Source of the DNA: Streptomyces endocoffeicus
GTDB taxonomy: Bacteria > Actinomycetota > Actinomycetes > Streptomycetales > Streptomycetaceae
Assembly: GCF_016741935.1 (NCBI RefSeq)
Contig: NZ_JAERRG010000003.1
Coordinates: forward strand, 248,001-312,000
Reading direction: 5' to 3'
Length of the DNA: 64,000 bases
Made by a program: the position numbers and the translations under genes. The notes beneath the pieces were generated by a model. The model saw only the letters and a list, made by a program, of their open reading frames with translations. It made no database searches and was not told the DNA's origin. Numbering within the stretch: the first letter of the stretch is position 1; every line of letters begins with the position of its first letter. This document shows, one piece after another, positions 53,829 to 62,549 of this stretch.

Positions 53829-54734
53829 ATGCGATGGCGATCCAGGCGTGTGCGCTCTCTGCCGGCCGTGGCGCTGATGGTCACGGCGGCGATCGGCCTG
53901 TGGATCCTGACAGGCTTCTGGAGCGGGAAGGACCGGGCCGCGGCCATCCCGCCACCCGAACCCCTGGCCGACCTGCAGCTTTCCCCGGCGCAGCGGCAGT
54001 CGCTGCGTCACGCCGAGGACGTGCTGGTGAGGCGCTGCATGCGGGACCGCGGCATGGACTTCCACGTCGCCGCGACGGCGGAGATGCCATCGAGCCCGCC
54101 GAACCCGTACGGCTTGCTGGACAGTGCGGAGGTCGCGGCACGGGGCTATGGACTCCGTGGGGCGGTCCCGGTCCCGTCGGACCCGCGACTGACGGACCGT
54201 GAGCGCGACGCCCTGTTCGGGACCGAGACCAGTCGGAAGACCATCCCCTTGGCAGGGGGCGGCGAACTCGTGGTCCGTACCGACGGGTGCTTCTACCAGG
54301 CCCAGACCGAGCTGTACGGGGAGGATTGGAAGCGATTGCTCTACAGCGAGGAGACCCTTGCCGCCAAGATTGTCGCCCGGGTGAACCGCGACCCGCGCGT
54401 CAACGCCACGCAGCACACATGGGCCACGTGCATGCGACGGGCCGGCTACTCGGTGACCACGCTGGAGGGCGTACGGCCCAACGCGGTCCGCCGCATGGAA
54501 CGAGAGGCCTCGGACCGAGCCGACGGCGAGGCCGAGTTCAACGCGCTCCTGGACCAGGCGGCCAGGGATGTCGCCTGCCAGAAGCGGGCGCGCGTCGAGC
54601 CCGCGATCCGCGCCGCGCAGGACGATGTGGAGCGGTCGGCCGTCCGAGGCCACCAGCACGATCTCGGAGAGCTGAAGACGCTGCGGGCTGAGGCGTTGGC
54701 GACGGCGCGCCGGCTCGGCAGCACAACGGAATGA
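53829..54734 (+). CDS. Membrane-anchored extracytoplasmic protein of unknown function
   Basis: A 301-aa protein with one N-terminal TM/signal anchor (VALMVTAAIGLWILTGFW) and a mostly helical, charged extracellular part with scattered cysteines (RRCMRDRG, DGCFYQ, WATCMRRAG, DVACQKR). No recognised family; similar small proteins are common in Streptomyces. ATG at 53829 follows AGGGGAG. Its pairing with an I36-type inhibitor suggests a partner in protease control; inference. Confidence 0.65.
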   Translation: MRWRSRRVRSLPAVALMVTAAIGLWILTGFWSGKDRAAAIPPPEPLADLQLSPAQRQSLRHAEDVLVRRCMRDRGMDFHVAATAEMPSSPPNPYGLLDSAEVAARGYGLRGAVPVPSDPRLTDRERDALFGTETSRKTIPLAGGGELVVRTDGCFYQAQTELYGEDWKRLLYSEETLAAKIVARVNRDPRVNATQHTWATCMRRAGYSVTTLEGVRPNAVRRMEREASDRADGEAEFNALLDQAARDVACQKRARVEPAIRAAQDDVERSAVRGHQHDLGELKTLRAEALATARRLGSTTE

Positions 54735-54764
54735 CCTCCGCGGTGCCGGAGCCGGCCCGGACCC

Positions 54765-54807
54765 GTTTAGTTGTGTCTGTATAATGATTACGACAACACA
54801 ATTAAAC
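54765..54807. promoter_or_regulatory. MarR operator overlapping a perfect -10 box
   Basis: Arms GTTTAGTTGTGT (54765-54776) and ACACAATTAAAC (54796-54807) match at 11 of 12 positions around a 19-bp centre that contains a perfect TATAAT (54780-54785). A repressor bound here would block the efflux promoter. Confidence 0.72.
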
Positions 54808-54818
54808 GGAGGTCCTTC

Positions 54819-56261
54819 ATGCCGGATCCCGCTCCTCGGCGACGATGGCTCGTACTGGCCATCTGCTGCATGAGCCTGCTGATCGTCAGTCTCGACAACA
54901 CGATCCTGAACGTCGCCCTGCCCTCCATCCAGCGCGACCTGCACACGTCGGTGTCCGGGCTGCAATGGACGGTCGACGCCTACACGCTGGTGCTGGCGAG
55001 CCTGTTGATGCTCTCCGGCTCGACCGCCGACCGGGTGGGCCGTCGCCGCACGTTTCAGGCCGGGCTGGTGATCTTCACCGCGGCCTCGCTGCTGTGCAGC
55101 CTGGCTCCCGGGCTCGGCTGGCTGATCGTCGCGCGGATGCTTCAGGCGGTCGGGGGGTCGATGCTGAACCCCGTCGCGATGTCGATCATCAGCAACACCT
55201 TCACGGACCCGCGGGAACGGGCCCGCGCCATCGGTGTGTGGAGTGGTGTCGTGGGCATCAGCATGGCCGCCGGGCCGATCATCGGGGGTGCGCTGGTGGA
55301 GTCGGCCGGCTGGCGCGCGATCTTCTGGCTCAACGTGCCCATCGGCCTCGCCGCGCTCTTCCTGACCCGCAGGTATGTGCCGGAGTCCCGGGCGCCGCGG
55401 GCTCGCCGAGTGGACCCGGTCGGGCAGGCGCTCGTCATCGTGCTGCTCGTCGCGCTGACGTACGCGATCATCGAGTCGCCGAACCTGGGCTGGACCTCTC
55501 CCGTCGTCGCCGGGTGTACGGCCGCGGCGCTGTGCGCGCTGCTGGGGCTGCTGTGGTACGAACCGAGGCGCACCGATCCGCTGATCGACCTGCGGTTCTT
55601 CCGTTCCGCGCCGTTCTCGGGCGCCACCGTGATCGCGGTGGCCGCGTTCGCCGGTCTGGGCGGTTTCCTGTTCGTCAGCTCCCTGTACCTCCAGGATGTG
55701 CGGCGGCTCGATCCGCTGCACGCCGGGCTGTTCATGCTGCCCATGGCGGTCATGGCGCTGCTGACCGCGCCCGTGTCCGGCCGCATGGTGGCCTCGCGGG
55801 GGCCGCGTACTCCGCTGCTGCTCGCCGGGACGGCGTTCTGCGCGAGCGCCGTGCTCCAGGCGCTCACCTACTCCGAGCACCTTCCGGTGTCCCTGCTGGT
55901 CATCGCGTATCTGCTCTTCGGCACCGGCTTCGGGCTGGTCAACGCGCCCATCACCAATACCGCCGTCTCGGGGATGCCCCGTTCGCAGGCCGGTGTCGCG
56001 GCCGCGGTGGCCTCCACCAGCCGGCAGACCGGCCAGTCCCTCGGCGTGGCCGTCATCGGTGCCCTCATGGCCGGGGGAGTGCACGCGGACGCGGCGGCCT
56101 TCACGGACGCGGCACGCACGGCATGGTGGATCATCGCCGGCTGCGGCGCAGCGGTGCTGGTCATGGGTACGCTCACTTCCGGCCGTTGGGCGCGGGCAAC
56201 GGCCCAGCGCACGGCGAAGCGGCTCGCCGCCGAGGAGACCAAGGAGACAGTGAACGTCTGA
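54819..56261 (+). CDS. DHA2-family MFS drug efflux transporter
   Basis: A 480-aa 14-TM EmrB/QacA-type exporter. Motif D1 (LDNTILNVALPSIQRDL), motif A (GSTADRVGRRR) and motif C-like MLQAVGGSMLNPVAMSI are present. ATG at 54819 has GGAGG. Its promoter is a MarR operator, and the MarR gene follows with a 1-nt overlap, a common efflux pump/repressor layout. Probably exports lipophilic drugs or antibiotics. Confidence 0.89.
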   Translation: MPDPAPRRRWLVLAICCMSLLIVSLDNTILNVALPSIQRDLHTSVSGLQWTVDAYTLVLASLLMLSGSTADRVGRRRTFQAGLVIFTAASLLCSLAPGLGWLIVARMLQAVGGSMLNPVAMSIISNTFTDPRERARAIGVWSGVVGISMAAGPIIGGALVESAGWRAIFWLNVPIGLAALFLTRRYVPESRAPRARRVDPVGQALVIVLLVALTYAIIESPNLGWTSPVVAGCTAAALCALLGLLWYEPRRTDPLIDLRFFRSAPFSGATVIAVAAFAGLGGFLFVSSLYLQDVRRLDPLHAGLFMLPMAVMALLTAPVSGRMVASRGPRTPLLLAGTAFCASAVLQALTYSEHLPVSLLVIAYLLFGTGFGLVNAPITNTAVSGMPRSQAGVAAAVASTSRQTGQSLGVAVIGALMAGGVHADAAAFTDAARTAWWIIAGCGAAVLVMGTLTSGRWARATAQRTAKRLAAEETKETVNV

Positions 56262-56731
56262 TGGAGCGCCCACATGAGAACGAGCCGCACGAGGGGGACG
56301 AGCGGGACGAGCGGGACGACGAGACCGTCAGGACGGCCGCCCGGGCCTGGCAGGGGCTGAACACGCTCCTGATGGAGCGTCACAACCGCCGCAAGGCGGT
56401 CGCGGAGAGCCTCGGCATGAGCTTCAGCCGCGTCAGGGCGTTGCGCCGCCTCGCCGCCGGTCCGATCACCCTTCGCGAACTGGCCGAGCGGCTGACCGCC
56501 GACCCGCCCTACACCTCAGTCATCGTCGACGATCTCGTACGGCGCGGCCTCGCCGAACGCATCACCAACCCGGCCGACCGCCGGTCCAAGCTGGTCCATC
56601 TCACCGAGGACGGCCAGGCGCTGGCCGCCCGCGCCATCGCGATCCTCACCACCCCACCCGACGCGCTGCTCGCCCTGCCGCTCGAGGACATCCAGGCGCT
56701 CGACCGCGTGGTGGCCAAGCTTCTGAAATGA
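56261..56731 (+). CDS. MarR-family regulator of the efflux pump
   Basis: A 156-aa MarR protein. A Glu/Asp-rich N-terminus (MERPHENEPHEGDERDERDD) precedes a winged-helix (ITLRELAERLTADPPYTSVIVDDLVRRGLAERITNP) and wing ADRRSKLVHLT. ATG overlaps the efflux stop by 1 nt. Likely represses the operon through the upstream inverted repeat. Confidence 0.88.
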   Translation: MERPHENEPHEGDERDERDDETVRTAARAWQGLNTLLMERHNRRKAVAESLGMSFSRVRALRRLAAGPITLRELAERLTADPPYTSVIVDDLVRRGLAERITNPADRRSKLVHLTEDGQALAARAIAILTTPPDALLALPLEDIQALDRVVAKLLK

Positions 56732-56756
56732 GCCAACGGCGTCTGGTGGCTCTGTG

Positions 56757-57434
56757 TCAGTCCAGGCCGTGGTCGCGGGCGTAGTGGGTGGCCGCGACGC
56801 GGTCGCGGGAGCCGGTCTTGGTGAAGACCCGGTTGATGTGGGTCTTCACGGTGTTGCCGCTCAGGAAGAGGGCGGTGGCGATCTCCGCGTTGGTCATACC
56901 GCGGGCCATCAGTGTGAGGATCTCCGCTTCACGACGGGTGAGGCCGTCCGGGAGCGGCCGGCCGGCGGCGTCGGGCCCCGGGGGCGGGGCGGTGGGAGCG
57001 CTTGCCGCGGCGAGCAGGGTGGCCTGGACCCTGGGGTCGAGGACGGAGAGTCCCGCGACGGCGCTGTGCAGGGTACGGGCGATGTGGCGGCGGTCCGCGT
57101 CCTTGGTGAGGTAGGCGCGCGCCCCGGCCCGGAGCGTCTCCAGGACGGAGGTGTCGTCGGCGTAGGTGGTCAGGACGACGACGGCGACCTCGGGGTGCTC
57201 GGCGGTGAGCCGGCGGGTGGCCTCGGTGCCGTCGAGCACCGGCATGTGCAGGTCGAGCAGGATCGCGTCCGGGTGGTGCGCGGCGACCTGGTCGAGTGCC
57301 TGTTGTCCGTTGGCCGCGGAACCGACGACGTCGATGTCCGGCAGCAGGTCGAGCATGAGGACCAGCCCCTCCCGGACGCTGGCCTGGTCGTCGGCGACCA
57401 CGATCCGCAGCGGCCGGGTGTCCTGGGTGCTCAT
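56757..57434 (-). CDS. NarL/LuxR-family response regulator
   Basis: A 225-aa response regulator. Receiver domain with phospho-acceptor Asp61 (AILLDLHMP), LuxR HTH near residues 160-215 (LTRREAEILTLMARGMTNAE). ATG overlaps the kinase stop (ATGA). Last gene of a three-gene operon with a membrane protein and a kinase. Confidence 0.9.
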   Translation of the reverse strand: MSTQDTRPLRIVVADDQASVREGLVLMLDLLPDIDVVGSAANGQQALDQVAAHHPDAILLDLHMPVLDGTEATRRLTAEHPEVAVVVLTTYADDTSVLETLRAGARAYLTKDADRRHIARTLHSAVAGLSVLDPRVQATLLAAASAPTAPPPGPDAAGRPLPDGLTRREAEILTLMARGMTNAEIATALFLSGNTVKTHINRVFTKTGSRDRVAATHYARDHGLD

Positions 57435-58720
57435 CGCGGCACCTCGGCCCGGACCCGCCACTGTCCGTTCCGTATGCCCGCGTCGAGTGTTCCGCCCAGC
57501 AGCAGGAGGCGTTCGCGCATCCCGGTGAGGCCGTAGCCGCCGTCGACCGTGGCGAACGCGGGTGGTTGCCGAGGGGATGGGGGTGGTGCGTCGAGCGGGT
57601 TGCCGACGGTGAGCGTCACGTGTTCGTCCTCATAGGTCAGGGTGACCTCCACCGGCTGGGCGGGGGCGTGTTTGGCGGCGTTGGTCAGGGCTTCCTGCGC
57701 GGTACGGAAGAGGGGGAGCGCCTGGTCGGCCGGGAGCGGGGAGGGCTCGCCCTCGACCCTGAGCCGGACCGGAACGCCGTGCCGCTGCCGGTGGGTGTCC
57801 GCCATCGTGGCCAGTTCCTCGTCGAGCGGCGCGAGGTCGGAGCGCAGGGCGTGCACCGCGCGGCGGGTCTCGGCGAGCCCGTCGACGGTCAGCCGCCTCG
57901 CTCCGTCGAGCACGGCGACGGCCCGGTCGATGTCCCGGTGATCCGTCAACAGGGCGCTCGCGGCCTGGATCTGGATGCTCAGGGCGCCGAGCGAATGGGC
58001 CAGTACGTCATGGATCTCGCGGGCGATCCGGGTGCGTTCGTCCAGTACGGCCACCCGGCGCTGCTCCGCGCGGAGCAGCTCGCTCTGGGCGAGCATGGCG
58101 GCCGATTGCTCGGCGCGTATCCGGTAGGCGCGCCGGTTGTGGCTCGCGACCAGGACCAGGGCCACCAGCATCGGATAGCCCAGTGCGAACCCGCGGCTCG
58201 CCCCGGCGACCAGGACCCCGGTCTCCAGGGCCACCACCGTGCAGCCCGCCACGGCCCAGCCCACCGGGAGGCTCAGCTCGGTGCCCAGGTGCATGACGGC
58301 CATCAGCGAGAGGCCGATGAGTGCTCCGGCGTGCGGGAAGGCGCTGGCGTAGCCGGAGAGGGCGGCGGCGACACCGAGCAGGACCCGCATCCGCGGCGCG
58401 CGCCTCGCGGCCTCGCCGCCGAGGGTGTGGGTGAGCTCCCACGGCAGCAGCGCCAGGCCGCCCAGCGCGTACGTGACGACGGCCAGGGTCACCGCCCCGG
58501 CCCCGGCCGGAGGGCCCGTGAAGGTGTGCAGGCCGATGAACGCGTACGCGCCGGCCCGCATCAGCCATGACACCGTACGCAGCACGGATGCAGGATAGCG
58601 ACCCGAAGACCGCTCGGCCGCGGCGCCGGGGGGTACCGCGTCATGGGCCGAGGACGCCGCTCCCTCGCCGGCTCGGGTGGATGCCGTGCGCGCGTTGCCC
58701 GCCGGGCGCCGTTCGGTCAT
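57431..58720 (-). CDS. DesK-type sensor histidine kinase
   Basis: A 429-aa kinase with five or six TM segments (about residues 50-195), HisKA_3 phospho-acceptor helix RTRIAREIHDVLAHSLGALS, and HATPase_c (NAAKHAPAQ, GGYGLTGMRERLLLLGG). The first 45 residues are Ala/Arg-rich and low in conservation, so the start may lie nearer the TM region. It overlaps the preceding membrane-protein gene by 4 bp. Confidence 0.87.
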   Translation of the reverse strand: MTERRPAGNARTASTRAGEGAASSAHDAVPPGAAAERSSGRYPASVLRTVSWLMRAGAYAFIGLHTFTGPPAGAGAVTLAVVTYALGGLALLPWELTHTLGGEAARRAPRMRVLLGVAAALSGYASAFPHAGALIGLSLMAVMHLGTELSLPVGWAVAGCTVVALETGVLVAGASRGFALGYPMLVALVLVASHNRRAYRIRAEQSAAMLAQSELLRAEQRRVAVLDERTRIAREIHDVLAHSLGALSIQIQAASALLTDHRDIDRAVAVLDGARRLTVDGLAETRRAVHALRSDLAPLDEELATMADTHRQRHGVPVRLRVEGEPSPLPADQALPLFRTAQEALTNAAKHAPAQPVEVTLTYEDEHVTLTVGNPLDAPPPSPRQPPAFATVDGGYGLTGMRERLLLLGGTLDAGIRNGQWRVRAEVPR

Positions 58721-59403
58721 CGCCGTCCCCGGCGGCCCCGGCGGCCCGGGTCGCGCAGGCCGTCACCCGCCGACCGGTCGTACGACGCCGTGGGATCGGG
58801 ATGCTCCGTGGGACCGGGATACTCCGTGGGCCGGGGCCGCCGCGCGGGCCGCTCCGCGCCGGGCGGCGGGGCGCCCGACCCGCCCAGCAGCCCCGCCAGC
58901 GCACCCCGCACATCGAAGGGGCGGCCGTCCTTCTCCGGGGCGAACGGCACACCGGAGGCGAGGGCGCGCGGTGTGACGACGGCGGCCTGGCCGAGCCGGT
59001 TGAGGCCGAGCAGCAGCAGGATGGGCGCCGTGGAGCCCGCCACGGGGGCGTGCAGCGCCACGGCTACGACCGTCATCACGACCCGCGAGACCACCAGCGC
59101 GAGCCACAGCCACAGCCCGTACACCGGCATCCGCGCCCACAGCACCCCGTCGCGCGGCTCCAACCGCAGCAGCGCTCCCTGGGCGGTGCCGATTCCGGCC
59201 GCGATCACCGCGCTGATGACGAGGCATGCGAGATCGGGCGTGGTGAGGTGGCGGCCACCCTTGCCGAGGCTGGTGAAGCCGATGACGGCGAGGATCGCGG
59301 GAAGCAGGATCAGCCGCTTGCCGCGCAGCGGCTCGCCGCGTAGCTGACGTGCGATGACGAAGATCACGACGGCGATCGCGGCCAGCACTTGCAGCACGTT
59401 CAC
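58717..59403 (-). CDS. DUF1453-like membrane protein linked to a two-component system
   Basis: A 228-aa integral membrane protein with about five TM helices (IAVVIFVIA, LILLPAILAVIGF, LACLVISAVIAAGIG, VYGLWLWLALVVSRVVMTVV, then APILLLLGL) and a proline/glycine-rich C-terminal tail. The GTG at 59403 has GGGAG 7 nt upstream; a GTG at 59424 is an alternative. First gene of the operon with the kinase and response regulator, and related in layout to the divergent gene at 59681. Confidence 0.72.
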   Translation of the reverse strand: MNVLQVLAAIAVVIFVIARQLRGEPLRGKRLILLPAILAVIGFTSLGKGGRHLTTPDLACLVISAVIAAGIGTAQGALLRLEPRDGVLWARMPVYGLWLWLALVVSRVVMTVVAVALHAPVAGSTAPILLLLGLNRLGQAAVVTPRALASGVPFAPEKDGRPFDVRGALAGLLGGSGAPPPGAERPARRPRPTEYPGPTEHPDPTASYDRSAGDGLRDPGRRGRRGRR

Positions 59404-59484
59404 TGGAAGACTCCCGTCGGCCACGCTTCGGTTGCGTACGCCTGTTGACTCGCCCCGAGGCTAGGAAGGCCCGCGGGGCACCGC

Positions 59485-59591
59485 GTCACCCCGAGCGGTG
59501 ACCTCCGGGGTGATCCGCGGGGTGATCCGCGGATGATCCCGCCGGGAACCGGTACCACCGGGCGGCCGAAGCGATCACCCCGGAGGTCACC
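59485..59591. promoter_or_regulatory. Cluster of GGTGA/TCACC repeats in the divergent promoter
   Basis: GTCACC-N6-GGTGAC (59485-59502), two exact tandem copies of GGGGTGATCCGC (59507-59530) and a perfect 19-bp inverted repeat (59497-59515 with 59573-59591). Probably response-regulator binding sites controlling both membrane-protein genes. Confidence 0.65.
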
Positions 59592-59680
59592 CCCCGCTAC
59601 GGCGTGCGGGAACGCGTACCGGCACCAACCTGAGCGAGCCGGATCCCCGGCAAACCGTCCACCGAGAGGCTCGCCATCCC

Positions 59681-60214
59681 ATGTCCACCATCGGTCAAGC
59701 CATGATCATCAACGGTGCGGTCCTGATCGCCGTCCTGGAGGCGGACCTCGGACCCCACCGCAAGATCGGGAAGCTGCGCATCCTGCGGCCGCTGCTGATG
59801 ACCGCCGCGATCGTCCCCCTCTTCATCAAGAGCCCGGCCACCCACGGCTCCGGCCTGGCGCTCGAACTCGCCGCCGTCGTCGCGGGGTTGATCGTCGGCC
59901 TGCTGGCGATGACCTTCACCACGGTCTACACCAGCCCCACGACCGGCAAGCCGGTCAGCCGCGCGGGCTTCGCCTACGCGGCGCTGTGGATCGTCGTGGT
60001 CGGGGCACGCGCCGCGTTCTCGTACGGAACGGAGCACTGGTTCGCCCAGCGGCTGGGCCGCTGGATGGTCGACCACCAGGTGACCACCGACGCCCTCACC
60101 GACGCGCTGCTGCTGATGGCCGTGGCGATGACGCTCACCCGCACCATCGGCCTCGCGACGCGAGCGGCCACCGCCGGCCGCCGGGTGCCGGCCGCCGGGC
60201 CCGCGGCCGAGTAG
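59681..60214 (+). CDS. Small integral membrane protein
   Basis: A 177-aa protein with about four TM helices (MIINGAVLIAVLEADLG is amphipathic; LLMTAAIVPLFI, LELAAVVAGLIVGLLAMTF and ALWIVVVGARAAFSY). It looks like a distant relative of the DUF1453-type protein at 58717. ATG at 59681 follows GAGAGG. It is divergent from the two-component operon and shares its repeat-rich promoter, so it is a probable target of that system. Confidence 0.68.
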   Translation: MSTIGQAMIINGAVLIAVLEADLGPHRKIGKLRILRPLLMTAAIVPLFIKSPATHGSGLALELAAVVAGLIVGLLAMTFTTVYTSPTTGKPVSRAGFAYAALWIVVVGARAAFSYGTEHWFAQRLGRWMVDHQVTTDALTDALLLMAVAMTLTRTIGLATRAATAGRRVPAAGPAAE

Positions 60215-60221
60215 CGGTGGC

Positions 60222-60253
60222 GTGCGGTGTGCGGCGTGCGGCGTGCGGCGTGC
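60222..60253. repeat. GTGCGGC short tandem repeat
   Basis: About five units of roughly 8 bp (GTGCGGCGT type) follow the small membrane gene. Non-coding as far as visible. Confidence 0.6.
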
Positions 60254-60473
60254 CGCAGCGTCCCGGAACATGGTCACCGCGTATTGCATCGTCGCAGGTC
60301 AGAGGGGGAGACATCCCGCGAGGTGCCCATGATCCCGCGGGTCGTGGCTCTTACGTTGGACCGGCCCCAGGGTTGGTGTCGCAAGCCGGACCGCACGGTC
60401 TGTCCGCACCGCCTCGCCAATCGCGTGGTCGTCTCTGAACGGAGTGAACACAGTGGGCAACACAGGAATTCGC

Positions 60474-60908
60474 ATGAGGCCGTCCAAGCGCATCGCCTTG
60501 GCCGCGGCGGCGGCCGCGGTCGTCGGCGGCATCGCGGTGGCCCCGTCCGCGAGCGCCGCCCCGTCCGCAAGCGCTGCCAAGCCCGCGAGCGCTGCCAAGC
60601 CCGCGAGCGCCGCCACGTCCTCCTGCGGCGGCAATGTCGTCGCCACCGCCGTGAAGTACAGCTACGGGAACGCGAGCTGCTCCATCACCGGCGTCCCCGG
60701 CCTCAAGGTCACCTACAGGTGGACGGCGACCGACCAGTACGCCGCCATGCAGGCGTTCGGTATGGACGCCAACGGCGTCAGCCACTGGTACAACTGCGGC
60801 TCGGGCGGTGGCGCTTGCACCGTCCCGTGGGGCAATCAGATCGCCACCCCGAAGATCCGCGCCTGGGACGCTCCGCACGCGGCCAGGATCGACTTCACCG
60901 TCAGCTGA
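60474..60908 (+). CDS. Small secreted protein of unknown function
   Basis: A 144-aa protein with a Sec signal peptide (RIALAAAAAAVVGGIAVAPS, cleavage near ASA-AP), a short Ala/Pro/Ser/Lys repeat (AAKPAS twice) and a mature domain of about 90 residues with four cysteines (SSCGGN, ASCS, NCGSGGGACT), probably two disulfides. ATG at 60474 is used; GTG at 60453 with CGGAG upstream is equally plausible. No family recognised. Confidence 0.65.
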   Translation: MRPSKRIALAAAAAAVVGGIAVAPSASAAPSASAAKPASAAKPASAATSSCGGNVVATAVKYSYGNASCSITGVPGLKVTYRWTATDQYAAMQAFGMDANGVSHWYNCGSGGGACTVPWGNQIATPKIRAWDAPHAARIDFTVS

Positions 60909-60983
60909 CCATCGGATCCCCCTGCGGGGTGGCCACCGCGCGCGGGCGTATGTGCGCGCTTGTGCGCGCTCCCGCGACACCTC

Positions 60984-61017
60984 GGGGCCGACCAGGTACC
61001 TTCACCTGGTCGGCCCC
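60984..61017 (+). terminator. Strong hairpin terminator after the secreted-protein gene
   Basis: Perfect 14-bp stem (GGGGCCGACCAGGT / ACCTGGTCGGCCCC) with a 6-nt loop, ending 15 bp before the next start. Confidence 0.8.
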
Positions 61018-61032
61018 TTGGATCGGAGAGAA

Positions 61033-61701
61033 ATGCGGCCCGGACAGGATGAAGAAGTGGCCGACGCCCCGGAGCTCGCGGCGCGGCTGCGCCACGTCTT
61101 CTGGATCGGCGGCGGGAGTGGCGCGGGCAAGTCGACCACCGCCCGCCGGCTCGCCGACCGCTACGGTTGGCGGCTCTACGCGACCGACGATGTGATGCGG
61201 GATCACGCCGGGCGGGCCACCCCCGAGGAGGCGCCGCTTCTGCATCGGTTCATCGCCATGGACATGGACGAGCGATGGGTGAACCGGTCCCCGGAGGTCA
61301 TGCTCGAGACGTTCCACTGGTTTCGGGGTGAGGGTTTCGGCCTGATCGTCGAAGACCTCCTTCGCCTGCCGCCGGAGCCCCGCGTCATCGTCGAGGGGTT
61401 CCGGCTGCTCCCGCGCCTCGTAAAGCCGCTGCTCGACGCTCCTCAACACGCGGTCTGGCTTCTTCCCACCCCCGATTTCCGTCGGACCGCCATCCGGAGT
61501 CGGTCGGTACCGGGGGAAGGGTTCGTCTGGAGGACCAGCGATCCGGCGAGGGCCGGCCGCAACCTCGCCGAACGGGACCGCATGTTCACCACGCGCATCG
61601 AGGAGGAGGCCGAGCGTCTCCGACTGCACACCATCCAGGTCGACACCACGACGACGGAAGACGAGCTCACTGAGCGGGTGACCAGGGCGTTCCGGCTCTG
61701 A
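61033..61701 (+). CDS. P-loop kinase/AAA-type ATP-binding protein
   Basis: A 222-aa nucleotide-binding protein with Walker A GGGSGAGKST at residues 26-35 and an Asp-containing DD near TDDVMRD. Overall it resembles small P-loop kinases such as adenylate-, gluconate- or zeta-toxin-type folds; the substrate is not evident. ATG at 61033 follows GGAGAGAA. It may be co-ordinated only with itself, since a terminator precedes it. Confidence 0.75.
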   Translation: MRPGQDEEVADAPELAARLRHVFWIGGGSGAGKSTTARRLADRYGWRLYATDDVMRDHAGRATPEEAPLLHRFIAMDMDERWVNRSPEVMLETFHWFRGEGFGLIVEDLLRLPPEPRVIVEGFRLLPRLVKPLLDAPQHAVWLLPTPDFRRTAIRSRSVPGEGFVWRTSDPARAGRNLAERDRMFTTRIEEEAERLRLHTIQVDTTTTEDELTERVTRAFRL

Positions 61702-61728
61702 CGCGACGACTCCCGCGGCCGCTCCGCC

Positions 61729-61785
61729 CCGGGCTCACCTGATGGAGCCGGGCTCACTTGACCAAGCCGGGCTCACTTGACGAAG
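61729..61785. repeat. 19-bp direct repeat, three copies, at the end of the nitrilase gene
   Basis: Units at 61729-61747, 61748-61766 and 61767-61785 (CCGGGCTCACTTGACCAAG type). The third covers the last codons and stop of the nitrilase gene; the other two extend beyond it. Confidence 0.85.
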
Positions 61786-62468
61786 ACCGCCCGCGCGATC
61801 GCATCGGGCGCGGCACTCGCTTCGGCGATCAGCGCCCCGTCCGCGGACCAGATGCCCGAACGGCCGGATGTGCGGTCGAAGCCGCCCCCGGTCGGACCCG
61901 CGAAGGCGGCGGTGGCGGCCCACACACCATGGTCGGCGGTGACCCGGCGGGCGCGCTCGCCATGGAGCCCGGCCTCGTGTTCGGCGTGGACGACCCCGGC
62001 GACGTAGCCGTCGATCCCCAGCGCCACCGTCTTCGCGGCGTGCTCGGGGAAACCGGTGTCGCGGCAGACGGCGAGACCCAGCCGCCACTCGTCCACGTCG
62101 ATCACGGCGGGCTCCCCGGGCACGAAGTGGACGGCCTCGCCGCGGTGCAGGTGGACCTTTCCGTAGACCACCCGTGCGCCCTCTCCGTCCAACGCCAGGA
62201 TGCCGATGCGCGGACCCGCCACCGGCGCGCCGACCAGGGCGAGTGTCCCGGTGGCGGCGCACGCGGCGACGATCGGAGCCAGCCGTTCATCGTCCGGGGC
62301 GACCGGCGTCGCGTCCAGCTCGTATCCCGTCAGCGACATCTCGGGAAAGACCACCACCCGCGCGCCCGCCGCCCGAACGGCCTCCGCGTGGGCCACCGCG
62401 TTGGCCGCCACGTCATGAGCCACGCACCTCGGCTGTGCCACCGCGATGCTCAACGGCTGTGCCACCAC
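61773..62468 (-). CDS. Nitrilase/carbon-nitrogen hydrolase family protein
   Basis: A 231-aa CN-hydrolase with the Glu-Lys-Cys triad: Glu43 (VVVFPEMSLTGYE), Lys104 (VYGKVHLHRG) and Cys135 (GLAVCRDTGF). The family hydrolyses nitriles, amides or carbamoyl groups. At 231 residues it is shorter than the usual 270-300, so the C-terminus is compact. GTG start at 62468 follows GGGGAG. Substrate unknown. Confidence 0.86.
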   Translation of the reverse strand: MVAQPLSIAVAQPRCVAHDVAANAVAHAEAVRAAGARVVVFPEMSLTGYELDATPVAPDDERLAPIVAACAATGTLALVGAPVAGPRIGILALDGEGARVVYGKVHLHRGEAVHFVPGEPAVIDVDEWRLGLAVCRDTGFPEHAAKTVALGIDGYVAGVVHAEHEAGLHGERARRVTADHGVWAATAAFAGPTGGGFDRTSGRSGIWSADGALIAEASAAPDAIARAVFVK

Positions 62469-62549
62469 CCCGAACTCCCCTCGCCGAGTCGTAGTCGCGC
62501 GATCAGCCTATCCAAGCCTGTACGGCGGCCATCGCCGCCCTGTAGCGGT

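Noticed and set aside
53310..56273. 987-aa open frame on the - strand across the I36, membrane and efflux genes
   Set aside because: Antisense of real genes with typed DHA2 and signal-peptide features on the + strand; residue composition is Arg/Gly/His-rich.
61033..61701. Zeta-toxin or AAA+ ATPase assignment
   Set aside because: Walker A is clear, but no antitoxin is adjacent and no AAA+ sensor motifs are visible, so I kept the general P-loop call.
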